DNA of 64,000 nt. Source: Telopea speciosissima. Lineage: Eukaryota > Streptophyta > Magnoliopsida > Proteales > Proteaceae. The notes below the pieces were generated by a model, which worked only from the letters and a program-made list of their open reading frames with translations, searched no databases and was not told the origin of the DNA. The stretch is taken from the NCBI RefSeq assembly GCF_018873765.1, contig NC_057919.1:65962984-66026983 (forward strand), in the 5' to 3' direction. Shown here one piece after another: positions 48,211 to 60,248 of the stretch (position 1 is the first letter of the stretch; the number at the start of each line of letters is the position of its first letter). Both the position numbers and the translations under genes were made by a program.

Positions 48211-51200
48211 ATGGCAAACATTCCGACTCCTGACACAGATGATGATTTTGATGACATTTACAAGGAATATACTGGTCCACCTGTATCAACTGCCACCGCT
48301 GCACAAGAGAAAGCAAAAGGAAACAAAAGGTCACATGCAAGTTCTGATGACGAAGAGGAGCATCGTGATCCAAACGCTGTCCCAACTGATTTTACCAGCC
48401 GAGAGGCTAAGGTATGGGAAGCTAAATCAAAGGCTACAGAGAGGAACTGGAAGAAACGGAAGGAAGAAGAAATGATCTGCAAAATATGTGGAGAATCAGG
48501 TCACTTTACTCAGGTATGATTGATTCATGAGGGTATGTTCTGCTTTCATCAGCTTGCTGTAGCAGATCTTGTAGGCTTGTTGTGTTCTCATTTTTCCAGT
48601 TTCTACCATTCTTTCTTATACAGTAGTTTATTTCTTCGTTTGTTCTTAATTAGGTGATGGAGGTTTTAATTTATTAAGCCAGAGTCCAGAAAAAGATCCA
48701 TATTCCTTTATTTTATTTTATTTTGAATCGTGTGTTGGAAACAAGACTGTATAAGTGTTTGACCTTTACTAAAATTGGGTATTGTCCTTTTTGATACTAT
48801 CTTGTCAGATGTTTCTTTCTGCTTCCTCATTTCCGGCATTATAGCAAGGGAGTATTCACTTTCTGCTTCTCTGTGTGGAGAGATTTAAATCTCTCTGAAT
48901 CCCCCACCTTGTCTGTTGTGTGTATGTCTGTGCAAATAAAAGAGAAACTGGATTCAGTTTCATACACATCCTGGTGAAGGCCATGATAAACCTCCAAGGT
49001 CTTAACCTTCTCCTCAAATATTTGTATGAAGTGAATATTCTGATTTACAGTTTCTTTTTTAGTTTCCTCCAATCCCATCTCCAACCCCAAAAAGGAAGAT
49101 AACTTGTCACTACACTTGGATTTTTGGTGGTCCCTCTTTTCCTCCTCCCATACTTGCCTAGAATAGCATGCTCTTTATTGTCTCGAGTGAGCTGTTCCTT
49201 TGAGCACCTAGAGAAATATAATTCTTGAAATTTTGGTTCTTTGTTGAAGTCTGGAATAGTTTAAAGTATAATACAATCATAGTTATCAAGGCGTCGCCAA
49301 GGCGTCGCGTCCAGACTCCTTGGACGCCTTGGGCGCCATGGCGGGCGCCTTGCCGCCATGGCGGTGTCGCCTTGTTTTTTTACCCTCTAAAACGCCATGG
49401 TCACCTTCCCGCCTTGATAACTATGAATACAATAGTGGACTTATATAAGAAAGTTCTGTTCTTATTTCTTGTTTTTTATCCTCTGTATTTGCTTAGTTTA
49501 AACCATTCAAAAGACATGTTATTTTACCCCATTCTGTGACATGGGTCAATGTTTAGGGTTGCCCTACCACTCTTGGAGCCAATAGCAAGTCTCAAGATTT
49601 CTTTGAGAGGGTGCCCGCTAGAGAAAAACATGTAAAGGCACTTTTCACCGAGAGTGTGATCCAGAAGATTGAAAAGGATATTGGATGCAAAATTAAAATG
49701 GAGGAGAAGTTTATCATTGTTAGTGGTAAAGATAGACTATGCTTGGCAAAAGGTGTGGATGCTGTGCACAAAGTGAAAAATGAGGAGGGTAAGAGAAAGG
49801 GTTCTTCTAGTTCTCAAAGAAACAGATCCAGGTCGCCTGAGGAAAGCCCTGTTGGCTCACGGATGGGGCGTTCGGACTCACAAAAGCCTTTTCCTAGTCT
49901 CCGTAATACAGTGCAGTCACAACACAAGTTTGGTAGACAGGAAAAGGTTATGGAGGACCGTATTCGTGGAGATCTGAAAGAGTTGTCAAGGGGCTCACCA
50001 CAAGGTAGGGACAGCATAGAATATGTTTACGACGTCCGTGTAAAGCTGGTAAACCCATGCTCGGAGCTTGTTAGGAATTTATAAATATTGCATATCTAAT
50101 TGTTTTTATCCCTCTTGACTTTTTAATAATGTTGCTTGTTGCTTATCATTTTGTTTTGCAGCAAGAGGTAAGTTCGTAAGTTTCAGGCATTATGTGTTCG
50201 ATTGTGAAAGTAGTTTTGGGGTGTGGGTCAGGGGTGTGAATTGATTGGATTGTCTCCAAAATGATTTACTGAAAAGCTGTTCGGACTTGTTTGCATTGGG
50301 TGGGTTCACAGTTTAAATATAAGATAGAATGTTTAGTTAAAGGTACCATCTGTGTTATACATCTGGAAATAGAATGGGATGTTTCTTAACATACTCTTTG
50401 TTTCATGAAGCTTACGGTAATGATAGAGCTAGAAGCCGTTCAAGCCACTCAAAATCTCCAGGACGCTCTGCAATTGCCACTGATGCATTTAATTCATATG
50501 ATGGTCATAACCAGAGCATGGGGGTCCATAGAACTGATGGATGGGATTCTGAGAGGCATCGGCCTGACATGCATTCTGGCCATAAGTTTGAATACTCTGC
50601 CAATCCTCAGACATTGGAAGAATTAGAATTGGAATATAAGAGGGAGGCAATGGAACTCGGAAGAATTCGTGACAAGGAAGAAGATGAAGAGAATTACAAG
50701 CATCGCGAGGTATTTGCATCTCTTTATGGTATCCTATTTCTGGTTCAAGTATGAAATGGCTTATTGGAAAAGGCATTTTTTTTATTGCATGTCTTTGATT
50801 TATGAATCCAGCTTATTGTTGTATATGATATATTTTCCTTTGCTTTGTGATCATTATAGTACTTGGCCTTAAATTTTAAATTTGTTGCAAAAGATGTTAT
50901 TGTTTGCTCTTTTTTTTGGGGGGGGGGGGGGAGCAGGTTCTCTACACCAATAGGTGTTGAGGGTGTCTTTGCACTAGCACCCCAAGTTATGCCATGTGAT
51001 GAGGCGGTGGTTTTCAGAACCAAAAGAAAGAATATAGTTTCAACAGTGGTTTTCACATGAAACTGAATGTTGGGTTTTATCTTGCCTCTCTTTTTTCAAC
51101 AAGGTTCAGTAAACCATCTGAATGGAGGGTTTTCACTGATTTTTTACTGACTCAGGCCTTTGCAGGTCTGATGCATGCTATGTTATAACATTCCTCTTCG

Positions 51201-53549
51201 GACATGTTGATTTGGGCAGTGTATCAATCAATAATTCAATATAATTGCCGGTTCAAGCCCATTTTGCATTTGGCTCAGTCAACCTTGTATTATTTTTTGA
51301 TTCAATCCAAGCATAATCATTTCATGGCAGGAGACCCCAAAACCACCCCATGAGCAGTTGTTATTTAACGCACTTAATGAAGTTATTTGTTACTCACTGT
51401 GATCCATTTTCTAGCACAACATAGAGAATAGGTTATTGGAACACATGATGCACACACACATGTATTCACGTAAAAAAAAGTTGTGTACGTGTGGTTTTAG
51501 GATGTACAATTGTATTTGCATATGATTTCTTATTTTATATGTAGCAGATACTGAGCTGAAGAAACAAAGAAATGAGTTGAGTTTCAGATGAACAGTAACC
51601 ATTTAATTTGTTAACACACTAAATAGATGTGTAAGTTCTGAAACTTGAAAAATATGTTAACTATAAAAATATGAAGATACCACAACCATGTGTTTCCAAT
51701 TGCATATCATCTTTTACCATTTTAAAGTTTTGTTTATTTTTGATATATCTATTAATGTAGTTCTAGATTGGTAGGAGACCAACTAGAAGCCAATAACCAA
51801 GATTGGCTATGAACTGGGTAATTCGGATTTCGGCTAGGTCAAAATAGGTGAAAAGTGTGAAATTAGGGTTAAGGTATGATGGGACCTAGGGTTTGATGGT
51901 AGGGTTAGGTAAAGTTGATGTGGTGAGGGTTACGTTAAGTTTTAATGGTTGGAAGTGTGCTGGAATGAATCAGCAGCAGGTTAGGTTTAGGCTTTTGGGT
52001 TTTTGAAAATAAGAAGATGAGGGAATCTAGGGTTTAAAGTGATCAACTAGGGCTAGGGCTTGGATCGAGTTTCCTTTAGGATGAAGGGGAGAATTTGATC
52101 CAAATTTGGAAGGGTTTTTTGATGGTTGAATTGGTCTGGACAGAATTTGGGTTATGGGAAAAAGGTTTAGATGTGGAGGGGATGCTAGGGTTTGGTGGTT
52201 TAGAGGATCAGAAGAAGACAGGTTGGGGTTGGGGATTATTCAACTCACTGTAGTTGCAGAATTTCTTGGGCAGCAGCTTGAATGGTTGAAGATGCTTGAA
52301 TAAAAAGTCGAACTTGAACTAGAGAACTTGAAGAGAGTTTCGAAGGAACCACCTGGGCTTCACACCGCAAGGCGTTGATTGGATCAAACACCAATCCCAC
52401 CAGCCTTGATCAAACACAAGACAAAGTTGTAGGGCAACTTCAAAAAGTTTTGAAATTTCAAAAGTGAGGTCTGAAGAGAGTCCCCATAATTTTATTATTT
52501 ATAATGGCCAAAAGGCCTTCTGTCCTTATCAGCCTAGGAGTCTAAAAGCTCCTAGCCGATTCTAATTACAAATCACAACCTCTCTCAAAATCGTGGAGAG
52601 GTGTGGTCCCAAATATACTTTAAATCTAATTAAAAGAAAGGTGACTCAAGTCACTTAAATTGAACCACTGGTTCAAACCAGTTTGGGACCGGTTCAATTT
52701 ATAACACTAAAACATGAAAATAAACCAAGTATAGAAGCTAATTCCGTATGCAACTTAATTACCCATACTTTAGGTCCATAAAAGTGACCTATTACATTGA
52801 TAACCTTCGGGATCAAAGGCCCAACATCTATATAACCCAACCCTAGACTTATTCCTAAGCAAAGAAGCCCGTTTGGTGATAAATCTGCATCATCTATAGC
52901 TTTATCTTTTCTTTAATTGAAAGTAGCACTGATATTAAAAGTAGGACTCATATTTATAAACTCATGTTTGTAATTCTTACTTTCTTTGCTGTGTATTATT
53001 ATTGCATTTTTTTTTTTTGGATGAAAGTGTAATCACACAAACCACACACCAATCCCAAAAGGTTAACCGTATTATTATTGCATTTGATATATTTTTAGTG
53101 TCTTATTTTTTTGACGTACAAAAATAGTAGAAATAAAAGAAATTTTCTTTTCTACTTCAAGAATAGCTTTGCCACTAACTCTGTTGTGGTACTATTTTTC
53201 CCAGGCAATAAGGGAAATGCGAGAGAACTACATGAAGAAACTGGCTACCATAAGGGGAATGCATACAAAGCAGTGGGAGGAGTTTCTTCAACTTGATATC
53301 CAAAGGCAACAAAGGGCACGCCAGCATATGTCCGCTTCGGGTTTTGGTGGTTACAACCGTCCCAATTACTCTGACTATGACCGTTCATCAAGCAATCCTC
53401 CCTTTGCTGGGGCTAATTTACCTATGGATTCAAGGGGCGGGTACCCATATCCAGGTGAAAATTATCCTACTTCGAGGCCTCATGATGGCTATGGCGAGTT
53501 CCAGCGGCAAAGACATGAGGATTTTGGGAAAACATACAACAGATACTAA
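48211..53549 (+). CDS. CCHC zinc-knuckle / KH-like protein, RS-rich (4 main exons)
   Basis: Exons are 48211-48513, 49557-50004, 50411-50709 and 53205-53549, all GT-AG and phase-consistent, giving 464 residues (466 with the microexon at 50162). The N-terminus is acidic (MANIPTPDTDDDFDDIY). A CX2CX4HX4C knuckle at residues 90-103 (CKICGESGHFTQGC) is split by intron 1. A KH-like region follows at about 119-180 (VIQKIEKDIGCKIKM...IIVSGKDR). Two Ser/Arg-rich stretches (near 185-200 and 255-270) and a charged coiled coil (about 315-385) come next, then a Gly/Tyr/Pro-rich tail. The domain set points to RNA binding, perhaps with splicing factors; that is inference. Start choice: this is the first ATG after a good acceptor, and it opens the conserved frame. 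Intron 3 contains a solo LTR. Confidence 0.9.
49278..49425. mobile_element. Palindromic hAT-like MITE (148 bp)
   Basis: The ends CATAGTTATCAAGGCG and CGCCTTGATAACTATG are perfect inverted repeats. The 8-bp flanks AATACAAT at 49270-49277 and 49426-49433 are identical. The interior is CpG-rich (GGCGTCGC, GGCGCC). It sits in intron 1 of the zinc-knuckle gene. Confidence 0.85.
50162..50167 (+). other. Probable 6-nt microexon (CAAGAG) of the zinc-knuckle gene
   Basis: It is preceded by a strong pyrimidine tract and TTTTGCAG, and followed by a perfect donor GTAAGT. Exon 2 ends in phase 1 (a single G) and exon 3 starts CT TAC. Including the microexon gives GCA AGA GCT TAC; skipping it gives GCT TAC. 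Both keep the frame, so the exon could be constitutive, alternative or a decoy. Confidence 0.5.
51753..52892. mobile_element. Solo LTR (1140 bp), same family as 17853-19128
   Basis: It starts TAATGTAG and ends CTGCATCA, with 5-bp flanks TCTAT at 51748-51752 and 52893-52897. It shares long blocks with the other copy, such as CGTATGCAAC, TAGGTCCATAAAAGTG and CCCAACCCTAGACTTATTCC near the right end. It is non-coding and lies in the last intron of the zinc-knuckle gene, same relative orientation as the first copy in the window. Confidence 0.78.
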
Positions 53550-54479
53550 ATCAGAATGGCAGTTCTTCATTCAGCTTAAACATTCATTACGGAAGTTTTC
53601 GGGGGTCAAATGTTGGTCGGCTACAAGTTCTGGTCACTATATTTTTTTCCCTTTTATAATGAATTTGGGTGATCAGCACCAGAATGCATATTTACTTGAA
53701 AAGTCAAATTACCGTTTCAGCTAGTGGCTGCTTTCTGTTGATGAATGATTTAAAAACGAAATGATTTGTTAACTTGTTAGAGCAACACCAGAAATGAGCA
53801 GGCTCTGTTTTCTTTGACACACAGTTTCGTCTTCTGCACAGAATTTTCCTAGAACCACATCTGCCCTCTTGGATGAAGGTTTTGGGGTCTGAGATGAGAA
53901 GCGTTTTTGGTTTGAAATGTGAAGCAAATCTGGCTTCAAATGGTTGTGTGAAGGCAAAGGAATTTGTTGACAGTGAAGCAAATCAGACCTTAGAACACAG
54001 TGATCTCCGGTGGCAAAGATGGAGATATTGGAAGTGCATTAGAGATTCAGATACAAATGGAAGGGCTGAAACCAACAAGGTAGTGCAATCTTGGTAGGAA
54101 AATAAAGGGGGAAAATGATTTTTTTTTGGGGGGGGGGGGGGGGACTATGGTGCCTGCCCCAGACACAGAATGGGGTGAAATGACCACACGTTCACATCTG
54201 TTGATGCTTCTGTGCGTACATATGCAGGGGTCAGCTCCCCCACAGGAAACTCTTCCAGTCTTTCCTCCAAAAAATAGTATCTCCAGTTGAGCCCCATCCA
54301 TTTGAATTTCTCCGGTTGAGTAGGTGGACAATGAGCTACGGCTAGGACTAATAGTTTGAAATTTCTCTTTTTTTAGAACATCGTTTTCCCACACCCACGG
54401 TGCAACGGATAGTTTCTATAGGGTATTAGACTATTACCCCTAACATATATGGGGCTGGGGTTATAATCATTGATGGTTG
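53550..54479. other. 3' UTR of the zinc-knuckle gene and intergenic DNA
   Basis: The first few hundred bases are the likely 3' UTR. A T-run/G-run at 54119-54143 is followed by CCAGACACAGAATGGGGTGAAATGACC, which resembles the core of the 187-bp MITE family, but no intact ends were found. No gene is seen. Confidence 0.45.
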
Positions 54480-54662
54480 TACTTTCCTTGAAGGTTGTGC
54501 TTGGCTTTGGTCAAGTGCTCACTTGCTGAATTCTTAGTTATGGGTTTAAGTCTTGGAAATATTCTTTCTGAAAATAGGGGTAAGGTTGCGTACATTTGAC
54601 TCTCCCCAAATCCTTGCTAAATACGAGAACCTTATGCACTGGGTACGGTTTTTTTTTTATGG
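54480..54662 (+). mobile_element. tRNA-derived SINE (Au-like), diverged
   Basis: The conserved 3' body is GGTAAGGTTGCGTACATTTG, then CTCTCCCCAAA, GAGAACCTTATGCACTGGGT and a T-run. Upstream, GGGTTTAAGTC stands where a B box is expected. It matches the layout of the SINE at 34335-34505. The 5' end is approximate. Confidence 0.6.
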
Positions 54663-55406
54663 TTATAGTCTCCCCTACACCGGAAACTTTACTTTTTCTG
54701 TTTTCTTTCTTATGTTTCTTCAAACATCAACTATATAATATGATACGATACAAGTGAGAAAGATACATAATTTCTTTCTTAGTATTAGAAGATGCATAAT
54801 TATATCTTAATGTTTTCAATAAAAAGTTACTTGATTTACTCTGCTAGGACATCGATCTTAAGCTAATGCCTATCGGCCAATTCTTAAAAGATTCTTAGCT
54901 AGCGTCTTTCCTTAGTCATTGATTATATATTTGCATAACTTTATGACCCAATATAATATTACTTAACTCAAGGGTGTCAATTAAGAAGCAAAACCGAAAA
55001 CCGAAATTGAAATTGGCCATTTATAATCTAATCAAACCGAAACAAATTGATTTGGCTTTGGTTTTGGTTTTGGTTTATAAAATTGAAAACTTTTCTCGGT
55101 TTGATTTCATGATTGAACCATCAAATTGAACCGAATAAATTAAATCATATTATTTTTTTAATGTTTAATCAATATGGATGATAAATGCTATTATTTTTTT
55201 AATGTTTTGAAGATTTTGGTGGTTTATGATCCAAACAAATAAGGAGGTTTATTGTTGGTGAAGATATAAAAAATTGTCAGAAACACTTAAAATAGGATCC
55301 AAATCGAATATAAGTCAAATCAAAATCGAATAAAAATCAAACAAAATCAATTCGTTTAGTATTTGAAAAATAGATAGTTATTCGGTTTTGGTTCAAATTA
55401 ATTATA

Positions 55407-55593
55407 GGGAGAAAGAACGCTAATCGGTCACGCAACACGGCTTGTACCTGCATTCAGACACAGCCGCACACGAAATGATCAATGCATTCTTGAAGAGGCA
55501 GAAAGGAGCAGGTTTGCACTGATCATTTCACAGCCATTGTGTCTGAGCGCAGGTACATACCGCTCTGCGCGACTAGGTGGCGTTCTTTATCCC
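55407..55593. mobile_element. Hairpin MITE of 187 bp with perfect 9-bp target duplication
   Basis: The inverted arms are GGGAGAAAGAACGC on the left and GCGTTCTTTATCCC-type sequence on the right, continuing through TGTACCTGC and TCAGACACA on both sides. Identical 9-bp flanks TTAATTATA lie at 55398-55406 and 55594-55602. Both arms carry the AGACACA...GAAATGATCA core. It lies about 0.24 kb upstream of the TATA box of exonuclease-like copy A. Confidence 0.85.
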
Positions 55594-55834
55594 TTAATTA
55601 TATCCTAAATCAAACTGAAACTTTGATACACTTAAAGTAGCTATACTCACACAGTTACACTTCAGTTGTCGGCCAGTGGGCCTTGTGGGAGGCAGCCAAG
55701 GGAAAACAAAAGTTGGGCCCACTCAACCCTTTAAGTTTTTAAATTTTGGTGGGAGAATGAAAATGCTGGAAGCCTGCGCGCCCTTTAATAACGAAGTCCT
55801 TTCCTATTTAAGAGTTCCAACTTCCAAATCATCC

Positions 55835-55842
55835 TTATAAAT
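55835..55842 (+). promoter_or_regulatory. TATA box of exonuclease-like copy A
   Basis: TTATAAAT stands about 155 bp before the ATG. The surrounding sequence GTTCCAACTTCCAAA...TCCTTATAAAT is conserved at copy B (62747-62754), which supports function. Confidence 0.65.
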
Positions 55843-55995
55843 TCTCTCAATCCTTTCCTTGGAACGTTGAATCACAGATTCACAGAGGAGGGAAAAGGGG
55901 GATTGGACAGAGAAAGAATTTTGAAATTTTTTTTTCCCTTTTACTTCGCTGTGCTGTTCTTCTCCTTCTTCTAAAACCCTAGATTTGATTCAAAT

Positions 55996-56622
55996 ATGAA
56001 CGAAGACAACATCTCCATCCACGAACATGACAATGGGGATATCCATCTCAATCAAGTCTTCACTGTTAACGTATTTGGCAACAGAGTCTACACAATCGTC
56101 ACTCGCCGAGCTTGTGTTGTGAGGAAATGGATTTACAAAATTCGCTACGATCATCGCTTCAGAAGAGATCGGCTTGTGGTAGGTCTCGGTGTTCAATGGC
56201 GTCCAAGCACGAATAATCCAGTTGCTACTCTGCAGTTATGCGTCGGTCGCCAATGTCTCATCTTCCAAATCATACACGCAAATTCCATCCCTCGAATTCT
56301 GAGTAGGTTCCTCTCCGATGATTCTGTCACTTTTGTTGGGGTCTGTAATCATATTGATTCTTATCTGCTGATGAGGGATTGCAAGCTGTCTGTGAATCGT
56401 CTCTTGGAACTTGGTTCGGTGGCCAATGTTAGGGGTGCTTCGATGGAGATGTTAGCGAGTATGATCCTTAATTTTCATGGAATCAAGAAGCCTGAATGGA
56501 TTGGGAGGAGCGCCTGGGACGATTGGTGGCTTACAGAGGATCAGGTTCAGTATGCTTGCGTTGATGCTTATCTTTCCTTTGAGATTGGAAAGGAACTGAA
56601 TGCATGGAGCCATGATCCTTGA
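55996..56622 (+). CDS. 3'-5' exonuclease-like (DEDDy / WRN-exo fold) protein, copy A
   Basis: A single-exon 208-residue protein of the plant RNase H-like 3'-5' exonuclease family related to Werner exonuclease/RNase D. The hydrophobic first strand is VVGLGVQWRP (61-70). In active enzymes this motif carries Asp and Glu (the FDxE type); here those positions read Gly and Gln. The Exo II Asp (D121 in VCNHIDSYLL) and the Exo III Tyr and Asp (Y186 and D190 in YACVDAY) are kept. Loss of two of the four metal-binding acids predicts weak or no nuclease activity, perhaps leaving nucleic-acid or protein binding. As I recall, a clustered set of Arabidopsis relatives also has a VGVGVQW-type motif; this should be checked. 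A conserved TATA box lies upstream. The start ATG and flanks are shared with copy B. Confidence 0.88.
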   Translation: MNEDNISIHEHDNGDIHLNQVFTVNVFGNRVYTIVTRRACVVRKWIYKIRYDHRFRRDRLVVGLGVQWRPSTNNPVATLQLCVGRQCLIFQIIHANSIPRILSRFLSDDSVTFVGVCNHIDSYLLMRDCKLSVNRLLELGSVANVRGASMEMLASMILNFHGIKKPEWIGRSAWDDWWLTEDQVQYACVDAYLSFEIGKELNAWSHDP

Positions 56623-57100
56623 GCTATTTCCTTATAATTGCAATCTAGATCTTACTTTTTTTTTTTTTGTGGGGTTCTATGCCTTTGGATGCTCTCTTTT
56701 TGGATTTTTGATGGGATGACTAAGGGGGATTCTGAATCTGAATCTGAATCTTAATCTTAAACTCATCTACAGGTGTCTTATTTCTTTGGTCTTTTTGTTT
56801 GAATGGCTGTTTAAAGATTAGGAATATGAACCCCAGCATAGTTTTAGAATGTGAGATAAAGAATTTGGACTATAGTTGGAATTTGTAATTTGAATCATGC
56901 ACATAGAATGGCCAGTATTATCTGTGGAGATTTTCAGAGTTTTTTTCCAGTTTCTATTGCAGAAAGTTTGTCTTAGTCTCTATATTTTGTGTGTGACCAG
57001 ATTTGACGATTGAAGATGGATACATAATCTATCTCCACTTTCATCTTCAAGAACTTAATTCACCATGAACTAAACTCACTGGAACAAAAACCTCAGGCTG

Positions 57101-59221
57101 ATACTGTTATTTGGATTGAAATTTGTTTGATGATCTGTGTTCATAGTTACCTTTGGTTTGGTCTGAAGTAGTGCTTCTTCTTCATCATAACAAAATCAAC
57201 TTCTACCTCCTTTCTTCTTCTTTCTCGCTGCTTGGTCGTGTGGCCCCTACAACCAGACACATCAGCGTGTGAAATTACCATCCTTCCTAGAGAAATAAAA
57301 ATCCTATCCATATTGATGTCTTGTGCATGCTCTCATTGACCTCTGTGCTGGTACAGAGACCATGTGACGAGAAAGCAATCTCTTGCCTGAAAGATTAATT
57401 ATAGGGTTCTTGGACTGTTGGATTAGAAACAGGTTTTTGGTTTGCATGTTTATATTTACCACATGTAGGTTGGATCAAGTTGAAATTTTGTGGAAGCCCC
57501 TTTCATATATTAAGTTTCAGTCCAAACTGAGTTTGCCATAGAACAAAACATTGAAAAATTAGGAGATATTGATTAAATTAAGTACAAGTAGGTGTGCATG
57601 GACATACATGAAGATGTCGGCATAGAATGATATTTGATTAAATTAAGTTTCAAAATTTAACATGTGGCTAATCAAAGTATTGGGGAATTAAGAGGGAATG
57701 GATATAGTAGCAAGTGGAGTACAAATAGCTGTGCGTGAAGATATACAAGGACACATGCCAATACATAGAATGGTTTTTGATTGAATTAGGCTCTGAAATT
57801 TGATTTGGGACTAATGAAATTTGACATAAAGCTAATAAAAACATACCCTCTCTCTCCAACTCTCAAAATAGCCACATCATATTTTAATGTGGCATAATTT
57901 GGGTACAACCCCCCTAAAAAACATAAAGAAAAACAAGAAGAAAAAGGCATGGTCTCTATTAGCCACATATCAAATCTCTAAGCATAATTCAATCAAATTC
58001 CCTCATGTGTATTGGAATGAATCTCTATTTAATGTGTATAGACAAGTGTGCATGGTTCATGCTTATGTGGCTGAATGGTAACTTGTGTGTTGTGTTTTGT
58101 AGGTGTGAATAGTGTAAGTCGTGGGTAGTTAATTATAAGTAGGTAATAATAATGGGAAGTGAGTAGTTTATCAGTAATGGGTAAGTGTTGTAATGGAGAA
58201 GTTGTAGGGCTGATTTTAAGTGGTAGGGAGTTAGCAACTACTTGTAAAGCCAAAACACCCTATTTTCTCCCTTATCTTTTCTATTTCCATTCTTATTTTA
58301 TTTCCCCCCCCCCCTTCCCATCTCCTCATTTTCTCTCCTCCCTTTCTAGTGCACATATCACTTTATATATGTCCAAACACGCCCATCAGCTCATGTTACT
58401 TTGACCACAAATGTGCACTCTCCCATAGCCTTGAATTTTCGAAGTTTCGTTAGATAATGTTGCAAACTCCAATAAGAGTGAAACTTTTTAATGTGGGTAG
58501 GGTATGTGGGAGTCTACGTATTCATAAAATTAAGACCCGACCTGATCTGTCATGTGAAAGTTGATAGCATTTAAAGTGGATGTTGTAGGAAAGGTTCCTA
58601 CTACACCAAAATTACATGAAATTTTTCTTGGTTTGATTTCATGTTGGATTTTTAATTGTATTTAAAATTAAAGATTCAAAACACGTTTTTGTTGGATGTG
58701 TTAGAGGGTTATGTTTTTTTGTAATAGAAATCTAAATAGCCAATGAATGCCTACTGGAAGACTTGTTTGAATGACTAATAAACAAGCTTTATGAGAAAAG
58801 ACACATGTTTTGGGGCATTTCTCTAGGAGACATCTCTTAGTGGTGTCTCCTCCTCTCCTATATAAAGAGAGGAGGTCTTGCTTATTCTCTAACAATTGGT
58901 TTTGAAAATATCTTTAGAAGCATTTCTAATTTGTGTTTTCTTTTCCACTGTAGTCGGTCAATGTCAATGAGTTAGTGAATATAGCTTTTGGACACATGTG
59001 GTAATCATATGGAAATGCAACCTATGTGATTAGAGAGTTGTTTTATTTTGGGGGTATAGATGTATGGTCAACCCGGATTGCAGAATTGGGACATCTAAAA
59101 ACCTTAAGGAGAGCATCGTTTGATGTAACTCAACTCCCCATTTATTGTTCAGATTACACGAGAGAACTTGTATTGTTGACGCGGTACGATACTATCTGCC
59201 ATACCAATCATATTTTCTAAT
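57101..59221. other. Intergenic DNA between the tandem exonuclease-like genes
   Basis: No convincing gene. It includes imperfect tandem repeats (57570-57835) and a stretch at about 57236-57400 with CCAGACACATCAGCGTGTGAAATTACC between weak inverted ends, a possible old member of the 187-bp MITE family. The rest is AT-rich unique DNA. Confidence 0.45.
57570..57835 (+). repeat. Imperfect tandem repeat, ~130-150 bp unit
   Basis: The order GTACAA(G/A)TAG(G/C)TGTGC...CATAGAATG...TTTGATT(A/G)AATTA...AATTT occurs twice in a row with moderate divergence. Confidence 0.5.
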
Positions 59222-59680
59222 TGAATAAATCATATTTTTTAATGTTTTAATCAATTCGGATGATAAACTAAATTCCTTTTTAATGTTTGAAAAAAGTTTA
59301 TTGGATTATGGCCTTAAAGATTAAGGAGCTTTTTTGTTAGTGAAGATGTGAAAAATTGTTTGAAACACTTAAAATAGGACCCAAACCGAATATAAATCGG
59401 ATCAAAACTGAATAATGAATCGAATAAAAAACCGACAGTAACACATGATAACGCACAACCTCAACGGTTACAAGGAGAATTCAAACAAGACTCCTCAACC
59501 AACAAAACTCTTCAAATGTCTCTTTCTTAAATTGCAGTTAACAACCCATGTATTCTCTTATCCTTTGTAACAGTCATATATATGTACAAATTCTTTATAA
59601 ATACAAATGATCTCAACCCACCACACAAGGTGCGTGGGATAATTCAGATTCCATTTGTTTTCAAACTCTTACAACACATA

Positions 59681-60248
59681 GGTCTGATTTGGTATGATTT
59701 TTGTTTGAGTTTAAAAAAGGTGATTTCTATTTCGGAAATTGTTTGGTTTGATTTTTGCATCTTATTTAGTGAAATAAAAATCAAGTGGAATAGAAATTCT
59801 GAAAAAGCTGAGGAGCTTTTCAAAATTTATATTTCATTTGATTTCATTCTTGCTCTTTTGAGTACATGGTCAAATTGATGGGCAAAATAGTAATTTTATG
59901 TTAAAAATAAAACACTATCCTTCTCCTCCTAGTGGTCTCACCATCATCTTGCTTCCACCAACACCATTGCCACCACCTAGCACCACCGCCACCACCACTT
60001 CCATGCCACTGCCACTACCCTATCACCACCACCATGCCACCACCTCACCCCACCGCCACCATCTCGCCTCCACCACCACCACCACCACCACCACCACTTT
60101 CACTTCCATGCCCCATCCACTACCCACCACCGCCCTTCCCAAAAAAATATAATGAATCTATTCTAAGAAATTGAATTACCAAAAGGATTTTGTTTATTAT
60201 TTCATAAAATCAATCCGAACTTAAAATAGAAATCATACAGAATTTGAC
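59681..60248. mobile_element. TIR element containing a (CCA)n microsatellite
   Basis: The left end GGTCTGATTTGGTATGATTTT is inverted at the right end (AAATCATACAGAATTTGACC). The ends resemble PIF/Harbinger-type MITEs, but a 3-bp duplication is not clear. The interior holds CCA/CCT-rich low-complexity DNA (59930-60130). It is absent from duplication copy A. Confidence 0.5.

Larger units (their letters stand above)
54965..57100 (+). repeat. Tandem duplication, copy A (exonuclease-like gene and flanks)
   Basis: Upstream flank, gene and 3' flank are repeated in the same orientation from about 59222 on. Matching anchors are ACACTTAAAATAGGA(T/C)CCAAA(T/C)CG (55285/59367), CAGTTACACTTCAGTTGTC (55657/60343), the TATA region, the CDS, and GGGATTCTGAATCTGAATC (56727/63658). 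The offset at the ATG is 6987 bp. Copy A carries the 187-bp MITE; copy B carries the Pack-MULE and another TIR element. Confidence 0.85.

Noticed and set aside
59898-60174. ORFs rich in Pro, His and Thr
   Set aside because: They are translations of a (CCA)n microsatellite inside a TIR element.
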